From Hevea brasiliensis (Eukaryota > Streptophyta > Magnoliopsida > Malpighiales > Euphorbiaceae), in assembly GCF_030052815.1 (NCBI RefSeq), contig NC_079497.1, positions 19,916,258 through 19,980,257 of the forward strand: a DNA stretch of 64,000 nt, read 5' to 3'. Every line of letters begins with the position of its first letter. Position 1 is the stretch's first letter. Of this stretch, positions 10,910 to 23,971 are shown piece after piece. Position numbers and translations under genes: made by a program. The notes under the pieces are model-generated. The model did no database searches, was not told the origin of the DNA, and was given only the letters and a program-made list of their open reading frames with translations.

Positions 10910-12188
10910 ATGGAAGAAGGGGATCGCTCAGTTGAGCAGTCTGTTGAAGCTGAGGCACAAGGGGAAGCCCCAGCTTTACCGAATGTTAGTGGATCCGTAG
11001 CACCAGCCCCACAAATGCTGCAATTTCCTGCACAGTTCGCACAGCAGATGGCGGCAATGTTTCAACAAATAGCTGGGGGTATGCCTATTCAAGCTCCACC
11101 CCAGACACCTGTGGCACAACCACTGCCTCCAGCCAGACAGTATGACAAGTTATTGAAGTATGGGGCTGCAGAATTTAAGGGTACAGTGGACCTTTTAGAG
11201 GCAGAGCAATGGCTTGAAAGAATGGACAGAGTATTTAAGAAGCTGCATTGCCAAGATGAATTGAAGTTTGAATACTTTGTGTCGCTACTACAAGGGGATG
11301 CGTATGATTGGTGGAAGACCATTCCCCACAGCTTGGCTGAACCACCAGTGCTAACCTGGGATGACTTCATCAGAGAATTTAGACAGAAATACATCCCAGA
11401 TGCATATGTTGATCAGAAACTGCAAGAATTTTTGAGTTTGAAACAAGGGAATCGATCAGTGGCAGAGTATGAGAGGGAGTTCTCCCGCTTAAGTCATTAT
11501 GCTGAGAGTCTCCTTTCCACCAGCAAGGCAAGATGCAAGAGATTTGAAACAGGTTTGAAGCCCAGCATAAGGATGCAAGTTGTAGGATTTCGACACAACA
11601 ATTTTTCAGAACTTATGTCTCAAGCACTTGTGTTGGAGAGAATAGAATCAGAAGCAACCCCAGTGAAAGAAAAATCAGAGAATGCTGAGAAATCAGAAAA
11701 GGACAAGGGGGAAAATTTAGTAGAGCCGAGTTCTGGTGGTACCTCTGCAAAGAAAAAAGAAGTTTAGTGGACCCAGCAGGGGTCGAGGTGGAAGATTTGG
11801 TAGGGGCAGATTTTCTGGACAGAGACCCCCTAGGTCTGGTCAGCAATAGAGCAGGGGTTCACATTCTGCCTGCCCTTGTGAGACTTGTGGCAAGATTCAT
11901 GGGGGGGAATGCTATTGGGCCACTGGAGCCTGTTTTAACTGCGGAGGCAAGGGTCATTTAGCAAGAGACTGCACTAGTGCTCCGTCTTCGAGATATGGTC
12001 CAGCTCCTACTACTGCCGAGGGATCTATTCAGAGTCCTGCTCCCAGGGGTTCACAATCTATTGGCAGAGGAAGAGGCAGAGGTAGAGGCACTGCTTCAGG
12101 CAGTCATGGCACAGTTGGTCAGTCTGCACAAGGAAGTGCGTCAGCCAGAGTCTACACAATGAGACAGGGAAAAGAGGCTGAGACTTCC
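10910..12188 (+). pseudogene. gag: gag of element B, frameshifted, cut by element C
   Basis: The ATG at 10910 opens MEEGDRSVEQSVEAEAQGEA, matching C. The capsid domain includes GDAYDWWKTIPHSL, LTWDDFIREFRQKY, VAEYEREFSRLSHYAES and RCKRFETGL. The first frame ends at 11767; reading one base over from about 11755 continues through an arginine/glycine-rich stretch to a CCHC knuckle (ACFNCGGKGHLARDC, near 11935-11975). A TAG at 11847-11849 interrupts that second part. The frame runs into VYTMRQGKEAETS, where element C has landed, and resumes at 23977. Confidence 0.88.
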
Positions 12189-15100
12189 TGTCACACTTTA
12201 CCCCTCTGTAAGACGTAACACGATCCCGTAGAATACTTAATGAACTACTGAACTTCACCTACCGATAACTCATTAAGTACCCTACAAGGGATTTTAAAAC
12301 AATTTTCTTACATTTTGAAAGTGGTGAGCATTTTGGTAGGAATTAAAAACCATTTATTCAAAGTTTAAATACTAGTAAAAATTTTTGTCCATTTTAATTT
12401 TGCCACAAATTTTATAAAAATTTTAACAGAGTTCCATTTGTAATTAGAGAAAACAGTTCTTCAAATACCTGCGAAAAACACTTCCAAAAATTTTTCACAA
12501 CTCCTAACCTCCAATAAACCTCAATTCAACTCAATTCAATTCACTTCAAAATAAATCCACAATTAAATCAAAATTTATCATCACAAAATATTTAATAATT
12601 TCATTCACATGGCATAAGGTATGAAATTCACAAGTACAAATATTTATTTACAGAAGGAAATCCGAAAAATAATATTATTACAATTTATTTACAACTGCTT
12701 AACTGACATTGATACATACAATATTTCTATATTTACATCAAAATTATCTACAAGGGTATAAAATAATACCCATACAAAATGATCGGTGTGGGTCCACAAT
12801 TCGATAGCAGCTCACTCTGCTGCTTTCTCCTTGCTCTTATCTGCGACAGCAAAATAAGCTATCGCTGAGTATAAAAATACTCAGTGGTGCACAATAAAAA
12901 TTTAAAATGAAATACATAAATCGTTCATTGATGAAACACAATTTGAATACTTCTCAATCACATTTCACAAATATCAAAGTTCATAATAACACCATTTAGT
13001 CAAATAATTTATTAAACACAGTGTTGCCAAAATCATATACACTTAAGCCATGACACAAAATTTCCGAGCAATGTCGTGTTGTACACCACGACAAAGCAAT
13101 CTACAACCCCATTAATCAAAATCAATGAGGGAGGTGGCTAGCTAGCTAATGAGTACTCATCCGATCTCAACCTCAACTGGCAAGCCAGAGAGGGAGGAAA
13201 ATAAACGATCTCAACCCCATAAATGGAGGAGGAATAGTGTGATACTATCATGCTAAGTGTGAACACAAAATCAATTCAAAACAATTTATTCAAATAATTT
13301 ATTGAAAATCTGGTAAATTTTCAAAGTCATATTCACAATCATAAATGGCAACACAATTCGTAATTAACTAAAAAAAAATCAAATTTTCAAGAATCATATA
13401 TTCAAATAAAAATTACTGTGCATAGACCTGACGTGAGTCGCCTCTAGGCCTTGACTCAGTCTCTCCGAGCCTCCAAGTCTTTTTCAACTGAAACACACAG
13501 TTTCATAGTGTTTCAGTATTATAACTTAACATAAGTCCAAAAATAAATTTCACTTCATTTTTACCTAGTTTTAATGTGCTAATTTCGACGTTCTCAAAGT
13601 TTTTGTGTTTTGAGTTACTATTCACTACACTATTCAAGTCAAATTGTTGACTTTTTAAGGCTTAATAGGTATGGGAACTCCAACTTCACCCACATAACAC
13701 ATTTTGGTCATTAAATTTGTTGGTTTTGGTCATTTTCTCAAAGCTTAAGTCCTTCAAGCAAAATTGTCAAATTTTCAGTTTTGGTGCTCCTAGTTGCACT
13801 GTTCCATTGGTCAATCTACTGTTAGAATTTGACAAAACTTCCTTCATAGAAAATGTTCCTTATTGTCTTAATTTTATTCTTATTTTTGGATCAACCCAAT
13901 TGGAGTTTTGTAGCTCTAGTTATGGCCATTTGAACCAGGGCTGCAAGGTTAGACATAACCCAGATTTTCTGGGCAATTTGTGGTGCTGGCAGTTTTGGGT
14001 CACCAACTTGGGGTGGCCAAATGGGTTGGTTGCTGGCAGAATTTGGACTTGTGTTCTTCATGAAAGTTTTAGGTCTATATCTCATCTAACCACTGGTAAA
14101 ATTTCAGGTCATTTGTACCTGCCTAGCTCGAGTTATGACCAAATGAATAAACACTGTTCATTTGGTCAGTTTGTACAGTGGCAGACTGCACTTATCCAAC
14201 TTTGGTCAATTTGTTCACTAGGTTTTGGTCAGTTTTTGGGCATGGTTCCTAAATGAAAATTGTGTCATTTTATGTCTATTTTCATCCCCAATTGGTGTTA
14301 TATCAATTGGAATTGTAAAATTTCAGTTTTGGTCCTTCAAAGTTGACTTGGTCATGCTGCCAGCAGCATGACCATACACCCTCCGAATTTAGCTTCCATT
14401 CCAACAATTCAAACACAACTCATTTGGTCACAATTGACCATTTTTCACTTCACAATAGATCAAATACACCATTTACTCATTTCTCCAAATTTTGCCTCAA
14501 AACCCTAGGCCTCCAAACCCTAATCACACTAAATTGTTGCATTCAATCACATTTAAGAATTTCAACCTTAACCATTCAACTAAATAAGGTTTTTAAACTC
14601 ATTCAAATGCATCAAACCATACAAAATCATGCTCCCCTTCAACCTGGCTGAAAATTCAGTTTGGTCCTCCCCCCCATATTTTTATTTCATTTCATTAGTT
14701 TCTAAGCTCATTTCAACAACTAATTATGCATTTAAAATGGAAAATAACAAGTTAACATACTAACCTTTATTAAAACTTCAAATCTTTATCTTTTGCTCTT
14801 CTTTCTTCTTGTAATCTTCTTCTTAAGTTGCAATAACAAGCTCTAGTAAGGTTTTTAGGGGAGTTATGAAGGTTGAGTGAAGAAAAATTAAGCTTAAGTG
14901 TAAGCTTAAATGAAGAATTTTCATGGAGGATTTTGGGAAAAGGTGAGGCGGCAAGGAAGAAGAAAGAGCTTCTATTTTTCTTTTCTTTTCTTTTCTTTTA
15001 TAAATTTTTGCTTATGGAAGACCATAAAAATCTAAATTAATAAATAAATTAATTAATTTTTTTATGGCATCATGCATGAGATCATGCATGATGTCATCAC

Positions 15101-15651
15101 CTTTTTACTTTTTCATTTTCCCTTCTTTTTTTTTTATTTTTCTATTTGTTCTTTAATTTAATTCTCGATTCCGAAATTTTCTTTTCTCTGATTTTATTTG
15201 ACAGTTAGGTCAGGAGTTAGCTCTCGGGGTCAATTGACCAAATTGCCCCTCGCCGGTTCATCCCGGTTTGCAAATAATTCCATATTTCTTCCGGCTCCCT
15301 GACCTAATTATTTGACTGGCTTAACAGTTCTTTTTCATGATTTTCTCTTTTCCACTGTGTTCATAAGGGTCCTAAGGACCGCGGCGTCACATTTTACGGT
15401 TCAAAATTTAAGTTTAAAACGACTTCGCAGTCGTTCCCGAGGAGGTCACCCATCGCTGTGACTCTCGGCTCGTTTAACCTCTTATGTTCTGTTTTTCTTA
15501 TTTATACTTAACTAATTGAACATTACTAATTATTTGTGTTTATGGCTTCTCTAATTGACTTAAATGTGGTTCTAATCCCCTTAATTGTCCGGACCGACAC
15601 CGGTCACCGGAACAGTGAAATATACCACGCTATACAAATAGGGGTGTTATA
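12189..15651 (-). repeat. 3' LTR of element C, 3463 bp
   Basis: Read on the minus strand it runs from 15651 to 12189. Its first bases are TATAACACCCC, whereas the other LTR starts TGTAACAC, so the terminal TG is mutated to TA (position 15650). It carries the U3 GC-rich box (15588-15611), the splice donor (14765/14764), a near-palindrome of AAATGAA/TTCATTT type near 14130-14165, and the twin stem-loop (12843-12884). A 179-codon plus-strand frame at 13717-14256 recurs in the other LTR and is read as chance. Confidence 0.93.
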
Positions 15652-15665
15652 ATTCTCCCCCCCTT
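15652..15665 (-). other. Polypurine tract of C
   Basis: On the minus strand a run of seven G followed by AGAAT lies against the 3' LTR, matching the B tract at 27171-27182. Confidence 0.82.
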
Positions 15666-15702
15666 AAATAAATTTCGTCTTGAAATTTTACACAGTATCA
15701 AT

Positions 15703-16146
15703 CTACGAGCAGTGTGGGTGTTGTCTCCTCATGTCCTCCTCTCGTTCCCAAGTAGCCTCCTGGCCCGAATGATGGTTCCACAGCACTTTTACCAATGGTA
15801 TCTGCTTGTTTCGTAGCTGTTTCACCTCATAAGCTAGAATCTTTATGGGTTCTTCTTCATATGTGAGGTTTGGATTCACTTCAATTTCTTCTACTGGTAG
15901 TACATGAGATGGGTATGATCGATACCTCCTCAACATAGACACATGGAAGACGTTATGTATCTTCTCCAACTCTGGAGGTAGTGCCAAACGATAAGCCAAA
16001 GGACCCACTCTTTCCAATACCTCATATGGCTCGATAAAACGAGGACTTAGTTTCCCCTTCCTGTCGAATCTCATAATCCTCTTCCAAGGAGAAACCTTGA
16101 GGAAAACTTTCTCACCCACTCCATACTCAATATCCCTTCTTTTCAA
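15703..16146 (-). pseudogene. pol: Integrase C-terminus and chromodomain of C
   Basis: Read from 16146 to 15703: [20 protein letters not shown], the GPY/F-like segment FIEPYEVLERVGPLAYRL (GPY altered to EPY), [12 protein letters not shown] and a chromodomain with [17 protein letters not shown] and EATWEREEDM. It joins the upstream integrase in frame across a TAG at about 16162-16164 that replaces a glutamine codon. The end differs from B (HPHCS against HPQLFRD), suggesting a small frameshift at the very C-terminus. Confidence 0.87.
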
Positions 16147-16161
16147 ATCAATATAGGACTT

Positions 16162-17109
16162 CTAACGGTCTGATGTAGTCTTAAGTTGATCTCTGATTAC
16201 CCTGATCTTCTCCTCAGTTTGCTGAACAATTTCGGATCCAATCATCTTTCTTTTGCCCACGTCATCCCAACACAATGGGGTTCTACATTTTCTGCCATAC
16301 AAAGCTTCATATGGAGGCATCCCAATGTTTGATTGGTAGCTGTTGTTGTAAGCAAACTCAATCAAAGGCAAGTGTGTATCCCAACTACCCTCAAACTCAA
16401 TCACACAAGCCCGTAGCATGTCCTCCAAGATCTGAATTACCCTCTCAGACTGGCCATCTGTCTGTGGGTGGAATGCAGTACTGAAGTTCAATCTAGTTCC
16501 TAGGGCTCTCTAAAGACTACTCCAGAATCTAGAAGTGAACCTAGGATCTCTGTCTGATACAATGGATATTGGCACTCCATGAAGTCTCACAATCTCATCA
16601 ATGTACAACCTGGCCAATCTGTCTAAATTGTAGTCCATTCGGACTAGCAGAAAATGAGCAGACTTAGTCAGTCTGTCGATAATGACCCACACTACATCAT
16701 GACTCTTCTGTGTCCTCGGAAGTCCCATTACAAAATCCATTATTATTCTCTCCCATTTCCATTCTGGCACTGGTAGTGGATGTAATAACCTAGTTGGTAC
16801 TTGATGCTCTGCCTTTACTTGCTGACAAGTCAAGCATTTGGATACAAACTCTGCCACATCTCTTTTTAAATCCATCCACCAGTAATGCTCCTTTAGCCCT
16901 CTATACATTTTTGTACCACCAGGGTGCATAGCAAAAGGAGACTCATGTGCTTCCTTCAAAATGATCTGCCTCAAATTAACATCATTAGGAACACATATTC
17001 TGCCCTGGTGTAGCAGTAAACCATCCTCTCTGATTGAGAACTCTAGTTTCTTGCCCTGCCGGACTTCTTCCAATAGCTTCTGATACCTTTCATCATTCTG
17101 AGCGACCAT
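16162..17109 (-). pseudogene. pol: Integrase of C, one internal stop
   Basis: Catalyses insertion of the DNA copy. From 17109 down: the zinc-finger part with [14 protein letters not shown] and [11 protein letters not shown], then the DDE core with [21 protein letters not shown] and [11 protein letters not shown], all three acidic residues present. The frame is broken by a TAG at 16510-16512 (glutamine in B) and ends at 16162. It reads straight through ERVIQILEDML, so the family A integrase intron is absent. At the junction with RNase H (17105-17135) CAG reads CGA and CTG reads TCG compared with B, creating a stop that may be artefact. Confidence 0.88.
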
Positions 17110-17576
17110 TACGATCGATCAATTAACTGCTGTACATGCCATGCAACTGCTATCTGCCCATCATCATTAATCTCTAAACTGGCATGTAATGATCTCAACT
17201 CATGTACCAAAGACAAAGGAGTAACCTGTAGACTCGCCATAGTCTTGCGACTTAGGGCGTCAGCCACAACATTAGCTTTCCCTGGCTGATAGTCTATTAG
17301 ACAATCATAGTCTTTTATCAACTCTAACCATCTCCTCTGTCTCAAATTCAACTCTTTCTGGGTGCCCAAGTACTTCAAACTCTTATGATCTATGTAGATA
17401 TAACATTTCTCCCCATACAAATAGTGCCTCCAGATCTTAAGAGCAAACACAATGGCTGCAAGCTCCAAGTCATGTGTCGGATAATTCCTCTCATGCGGTT
17501 TCAGCTGGCGTGATGCATAGGCAATGACATTTGGATCTTGCATCAACACACAGCCTAACCCATTTATGAGAAGCAT
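17109..17576 (-). pseudogene. pol: RNase H of C
   Basis: Read from 17576 down: [36 protein letters not shown], then [10 protein letters not shown] and ADALSRK. The acidic residues of DLEL and ADAL are present, and the third is the D of YID. The first catalytic aspartate (YSDAS) lies in the preceding frame, which overlaps to 17491, so a single-base shift near 17575 splits the domain. Otherwise it aligns along its length with B and E. Confidence 0.86.
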
Positions 17577-18660
17577 CGCTGTAAACTGTATATTCTTTAC
17601 CCGGTGTAGGTAAAGTCAGGACTGGAGCCTCTGTCAAACATCTCTTCAATTCATCAAAACTTTGCTGGCATTTGTCCGTCCACTGAAATTTCACATCCTT
17701 TCTAAGTAGCTTGGTCAATGGAGATGCCAACATGGAGAATCCCTTCACAAATCGACGGTAGTATCCAGCTAACCCCAGAAAACTGCGAATCTCTGTGACA
17801 TTTCTGGGTGGCTTCCAATTAAGGACAGCTTGAATCTTACTTGGATCTACCTTAATACCCTCTACTGATACTATGTGCCCCAAAAAGGATATCTCCTTCA
17901 GCCAAAATTCACATTTCGACAGTTTGGCATATAGCTGTTTCTCCCTCAAAGTCTGTAGTACAATCCGCAGATGTCTATCATGCTCTTCTGCATTCCTCGA
18001 ATAGACCAATATATCATCAATAAATACCACAACAAACTGGTTGAGGTATGGTCTGAAGATAGTGTTCATCAGATCCATAAAAGCAGCCGGAGCATTAGTT
18101 AACCCGAATGGCATGACTAAGAACTCATAATGGCCATAGCGGGTTCTGAAGGCAGTTTTAGGAATACTCTGCTCTTGTAACCTCAACTGATAATAATCTG
18201 ATCTCAGGTCAATTTTGGAGAACACAGTTGCACCTCTCAACTAATCAAATAAGTCATCAATGCGGGGCAATGGATATCTGTTCTTTATTGCCACCTTATT
18301 CAACTGCCGATAGTCAATGCATAACCGGAGAGTGACATCCTTCTTCTTAACAAACAATACTGGCGCTCCCCAAGGTGACACACTAGGGCGGATAAAGCCC
18401 TTATCAAGTAGCTCTTGCAACTGCACTTTCAATTCTTTTAGTTCTACAGGTGCCATTCTGTATGGTATTATGGAGATTAGGTCCACACCAGGCATAACAT
18501 CAATATCAAACTGCACTTCTCTTTCTGGAAGTAATCCTGGCAATTCTTCAGGAAATACATCCAGAAAGTTACATACAGTAGGAATGTCCCTCAGTGCTGG
18601 ACTCCCCACTTGGTTGTCTATCACATGTGCCAAGTACGCCTCACACCCTTTTCTAATCAT
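17491..18660 (-). pseudogene. pol: Reverse transcriptase of C, one stop
   Basis: From 18660: [15 protein letters not shown], the linker to [26 protein letters not shown], the fingers [21 protein letters not shown], then a TAG at 18241-18243 where B has glutamine (FD-Q-LRGA). Downstream: [33 protein letters not shown], catalytic [26 protein letters not shown] and the [12 protein letters not shown] thumb region. Motifs are intact apart from the stop and a valine in the KKDG segment. Read through that stop, it is the most complete RT in the window. Confidence 0.9.
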
Positions 18661-18702
18661 TTTCTTAGCTAGTGCAGTTGAAATGATGTTTGAAGGTAAT
18701 AA

Positions 18703-20339
18703 TTATCTCTCCCCATGTATTACTACATCACCATACTGAGGAAGACCAAAAGTGACTGTCTTCAGTCTACAGTCAATCATGGCGTGATGCCTGGCTAACC
18801 AATCCATGCCCAAGATAATGTCATAATCTCTGAAGGGCATTTCAATTAAATCAGACAGAAAAGTGTGTCCTTGGATCACCAAAGGACAATCTCTATATAA
18901 CCTATTTACCGTGACCTCCTGGCCTAATGGACTTGTTACTAGCACATCATAGTCCATTGGTACACACTGAATAGCAGTAGAACACATCACACTAGCACTA
19001 ACATACGAATGTGTGGAGCCAGGATCAAATAACACATGCACATCTTGGTCAAGGATGGAGAAATTACCAGCTACAACGTCTGATGTTTCAGCTTCTTCCC
19101 TCTGACGCATGGTATACACTCTGACTGGTGCACCACTGGGTGCTGGCTGGTTAACAGTGCTTTGACTTCCAGGAGTGTTACCAGGACCCCTACCTCTGCC
19201 TCTACCTCTAGCAGCTGACTGTGACCCTCTAGGTGCAGAGACTTGGGCTGATCCTTCAGATGTAGTAAAAGATCCAGACCGGCGCGGACTAGTGCAATCT
19301 TTAGCGAAATGTCCGCTCCCTCCACAGTTAAAACATGCACCAGTGGCCTTGAAACAAACCCCACCATGAGTTCTACCACAAGTTTCACACTGCCGGACTG
19401 ATAGCGCTCCTCGGGGCGTCTGCTGGGTCTGCTGACCAGACCGCGGTGATCGTTGGCCAGAAAATCTGCCTCTGCCAGATCTACGGGAGCTGGATCCCCC
19501 AAACTGTTTTCTCTTTCCAGAACCACTCTCAGATGTTTGTCCCATAGTCTTTTCAGTATTCTCTTTCTCTTGTGTACCCTTCTTCACTGCCCCTTCTGAT
19601 TCTATCCTTTCCAGTTCCATGGCATGTGAGATTAATTCAGCAAAATTCTGATGTCGAAAACCCACGACTTGCATTCTCAAATTCGTCCTTAATCCAGACT
19701 CGAATCTCTTACATCTGTCTCTAGGGGTGGAGACTAAGCTTTCAGCACAGTGGCTTAGCCTTGAGAAGTCTCTCTCATATTCTGCTATGGTTCTGTCCCC
19801 TTGTTTCAAACTCAAGAATTCTTGTAATTCCATATCCACATATGCATCGTGAACCCACTTCTGTCGGAACTCCCTCAGGAAGTCTGTCCATGTTAGCACA
19901 GGTGGCTCAACCAGGCTGTGGGGGATGGTCTTCCACCATTCATATGCATCCCCTTGTAACAAGGAAACAGAATACTCGAACTTCATCTCTTCTATACACT
20001 GCAGTTTTCTGAAAACTCGTTCCATTCTTTCCAAGCATTATTCTACCTCTAGTGGATCCACAGTGCCTTTAAACTCGGTGGCCCCAAATTTCATCAACTT
20101 TTCATATTGTCGAGTTAAGGGCTGTGGTTGTGCTACAGGTACTTGCATATGAGCTTAGGGTGGCACATTACCCGCCATTTCTTTGGAAAAAGCAGATCAT
20201 CTATTTGTATAAATTGAGCAGGAACGTGGTCTTTGGGCAGAGCCTGGAGTGGTGACCCACTCACATTGCAGGTCTTTGGGGCTTCCCCTTGAACCTCAGC
20301 CTCAACAGATTCTTCTATGGATTGATCTCTTTCTTCCAT
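18703..20339 (-). pseudogene. gag: gag and protease of C
   Basis: The start at 20339 (MEERDQSIEESVEAEVQGEA) matches B gag but shifts frame within about 68 codons. The main open part runs from 20034 for 443 codons: capsid domain (GDAYEWWKTIPHSL, AEYERDFSRLSH), an arginine/glycine-rich linker, CCHC knuckle C234-C237-H242-C247, then protease with an intact active site DPGST at D337-T341 and ILGMDWLARHH. Upstream, TAA codons near 20042 and 20150 replace glutamine codons. The frame stops at 18703-18705, where B continues into the RT linker. Gag and pol share one frame in this family. Confidence 0.88.
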
Positions 20340-20508
20340 TCCATTTTCCCAAATTTTCTACTTCCTGAGATAAAACACAAGGAGGTTGACCTCCGTTAGC
20401 GCATATTCATGATGTAAATATGTCATATATATCAATTAAAGACACTTGAGCAGTTGTACTTATCAATAAAATGTTCATACACATTGTCAAAATTTATTGA
20501 AAAACCAT

Positions 20509-20520
20509 GCTCTGATACCA
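20509..20520 (-). other. Primer binding site of C
   Basis: Minus-strand TGGTATCAGAGC, eight bases inside the 5' LTR end. A candidate acceptor TTTTATCTCAG|G at 20365-20366 precedes gag. Confidence 0.92.
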
Positions 20521-20528
20521 CTAAAACA

Positions 20529-23500
20529 TGTCACACCTTATCCCTCTGTAAGGCATAACATGATCCCGTAGAATACTTAATGAACTACCGAACTTCACCT
20601 ACCGACAACTCATTAAGTACCCTAAAAGGGATTTTAAAACAATTTTCTTACATTTTGAAAGTGGTGAGCATTTTGGTAGGAATTAAAAACTATTTATTCA
20701 AAGTTTAAATACTAGTAAAAATTTTTGTCCATTTTAATTTTGCCGCAAATTTTATAAAAATTTTGATAGAGTTCCGTTTGTAATTAGAGAAAACAGCTCT
20801 TCAAATACCTGCGAAAAACACTTCCAAAAATTTTTCACAACTCCCAACCTCCAATAAACCTCAATTCAACTCAATTCAATTCACTTCAAAATAAATCCAC
20901 AATTAAATCAAAATTTATCATCACAAAATATTTAATAATTTCATTCACATGGCATAAGGTATGAAATTCACAAGTACAAATATTTATTTACAGAAGGAAA
21001 TCCAAAAAATAATATTATTACAATTTATTTACAACTGCTCAACTTACATTGATACATACAACATTTCTATATTTACATCAAAATTATCTACAAGGGTATA
21101 AAACAATACCCGTACAAAATGATCGGTGTGGTCCACAATTCAATAGCAGCTCACTCTGCTGCTTTCTCTTTGCTCTTATCTGCGACAGCAAAATAAGCTA
21201 TCGCTGAGTATAAAAATACTCAGTGGTGCACAATAAAAATTTAAAATGCAATACATAAATCGTTCATTGATGAAACACAATTTGAATACTTCTCAATCAC
21301 ATTTCACAAATATCAAAGTTCATAATAACACCATTTAGTCAAATAATTTATTAAACACAGTGTTGCCAAAATCATATACACTTAAGCCATGACACAAAAT
21401 TTCCGATCAATGCCGTGTTGTACACCACGACAAAGCAATCTACAACCCCATTAATCGAAATCAATGAGGGAGGTGGCTAGCTAGCTAATGAGTACTCATC
21501 CGATCTCAACCTCAACTGGCAAGCCAGAGAGGGAGGAAAATAAACGATCTTAACCCCTTAAATGGAGGAGAAATAGTGTGATACTGTCATGCTAAGTGTG
21601 AACATAAAATCAATTCAAAACAATTTATTCAAATAATTTATTGGAAATCTGGTAAATTTTCAAAGTCATATTCACAATCATAAATGGTAACACAATTCAT
21701 AATTAACTCAAAAAAAATCAAATTTTCAAGAATCATATATTCAAATAAAAATTACTGTGCACAGACCTGACGTGAGTCGCCTCTAGACCTTGACTCAGTC
21801 TCTCCGAGCCTCCAAGACTTTTTCAGCTGAAACACACAATTTCATAGTATTTCAGTACTTTAACTTAACATAAGTCCAAAAATAAATTTCACTTCATTTT
21901 TACCTAGCTTTAATGTGCTAATTTCGACGTTCTCGAAGTTTTTGTGTTTCGGGTTACTATTCACTACATTATTCAAGTCAAATTGTTGACATTTTAAGGC
22001 TTAATAGGTATGGGAACTCCAACTTCACCCACATACCACATTTTGGTCATTAAATTTGTTGGTTTTGGTCATTTTCTCAAAGCTTAAGTCCTTCAAGCAA
22101 AATTGTCAAATTTTCAGTTTTGGTGCTCCTAGTTGCATTGTTCCATTAGTCAATCTACTGTTGGAATTTGACAAAACTTCCTTCACAGAAAATGTTCCTT
22201 ATTATCTTAAGTTTATTCTCATTTTTGGATCACCCCAATTGGAGTTTTGTTGCCCAAGTTATGGCCATTTGAACCAGGGCTGCCGGGTTAGACACAACCT
22301 AGATTTTCTGGGCAATTTGTGGTGCTGGCAGTTTTGGGTCACCAACTTGGGGTGGCCGAATGGCTTGGTTGCTGGCAGAATTTGGACTTGTGTTCTTAAT
22401 GAAAGTTTTAGGTCTATATCTCATCTAACTACTAGTAAAAGTTCAGGTTATTTGGACCTGCCTAGCTCGAGTTATGACCAAATGAATAAACATTGTTCAT
22501 TTGGTCAGTTTGTGCAGTGGCAGACTGCACTTATCCAACTTTGGTCAATTTGTTCACTAGGTTTTGGTCAGTTTTTGAGCATGGTTCCTGAATGAAAATT
22601 GTGTCATTTTATGTCTATTTTCATCCCCAATTGGTGCCATATCAATTGGACTTGTAAATTTTCAGTTTTGGTCCTTCAAAGTTGACTTGGTCATGCTGCC
22701 AGCAGCATGACCATACACGCTCCGAATTTAGCTTCCATTCCAACAATTCAAACACAACTCATTTGGTCACAATTGACCATTTTTCACTTCACAATAGATC
22801 AAATACACCATTTACTCATTTCTCCAAATTTTGCCTCAAAACCCTAGGCCTCCAAACCCTAATCACACTAAATTGTTGCATTCAATCACATTTAAGAATT
22901 TCAACCTTAACCATTCAACTAAATAAGGTTTTTAAACTCATTCAAATGCATCAAACCATACAAAATCATGCTCCCCTTCAACCTGGCCCAAAATTCCCCC
23001 CCATATTTTTATTTCATTTCATTAGTTTCTAAGCTCATTTCAACAACTAATTATGCATTTAAAATGGAAAATAACAAGTTAACATACTAACCTCTATTAA
23101 AACTTCAAATCTTTATCTTTTGCTCTTCTTTCTTCTTGTAATCTTCTTCTTAAGTTGCAATAACAAGCTCTAGTAAGGTTTTTAGGGGAGTTATGAAGGT
23201 TGAGTGAAGGAAAATTAAGGTTAAGTGTAAGCTTAAATGAAGAATTTTCATGGAGGATTTTGGAAGAAGGTGAGGCGGCAAGGAAGAAGAAAGAGCTTCT
23301 ATTTTTTTTTTCTTTTCTTTTCTTTTCTTTTATAAATTTTTGCTTATGGAAGACCATAAAAATCTAAATTAATAAATTAATTAATTATTTTTTTTATGGC
23401 ATCATGTATCAGATCATGCATGATGTTATCACCTTTTTACTTTTTCATTTTCCCTTTTTTTTCTATTAGTTCTTTAATTTAATTCTCGATTCCGAAATTT

Positions 23501-23971
23501 TCTTTTCTCCGATTTTATTTGACAGTTAGGTCAGGAGTCAGCTCTCGGGGTCAATTGACCAAATTGCCCCTCGCCGGTTCATCCCGGTTTGCAAATAATT
23601 CCATATTTCTTCCGGCTCCTTGACCTAATTATTTGACTGGCTTAACAGTTCTTTTTCGTGATTTTCTCTTTTCCACTGTGTTCATAAGTTTCCTAAGGAC
23701 GGCGGTATCACATTTTAGGTTCGAAATTTAAGTTTAAAACGACTTCGCAGTCGTTCCCGAGGAGGTCACCCATCGCTGTGACTCTCAGCTCGTTTAACCT
23801 CTTATGTTCTGTTTTTCTTATTTATACTTAACTAATTAAACATTACTAATTATTTGTGTTTATGGCTTCTCTAATTGACTTAAATGTGGTTCTAATCCCC
23901 TTAATTGTCCGGACCGACACCGGTCACTGGAACAATGAAATATACTAGGCTATACAAATAAGAGTGTTACA
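20529..23971 (-). repeat. 5' LTR of element C, 3443 bp
   Basis: Minus-strand start TGTAACAC at 23971 and end GGTGTGACA at 20529. It carries the GC-rich U3 box (23908-23931), the splice donor AG|GTTAGT (23092/23091), and the twin stem-loop at 21182-21223, whose first stem (CTGAGTAT/ATACTCAG) is the longest in the window. The upstream flank holds a run of C-to-T-rich and poly-pyrimidine sequence near 23300. No gene is supported. Confidence 0.94.

Larger units (their letters stand above)
12189..23971 (-). mobile_element. Element C, complete Tekay-type retrotransposon, minus strand, in B
   Basis: Two LTRs (20529-23971 as 5', 12189-15651 as 3') bracket a full set of genes read right to left. The 5-bp target duplication CTTCC is perfect (12184-12188 and 23972-23976). 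It belongs to the same family as its host B by LTR ends, gag start and pol sequence, so this is a self-family nested insertion in opposite orientation. Stops from CAG or CAA codons and a few frameshifts inactivate it, although most catalytic motifs remain. Confidence 0.95.

Noticed and set aside
13717..14256. A 179-codon plus-strand frame in the C 3' LTR, repeated at 22056-22595
   Set aside because: It is antisense to the LTR, present twice only because LTRs are duplicated, and made of the repeated LTR modules.
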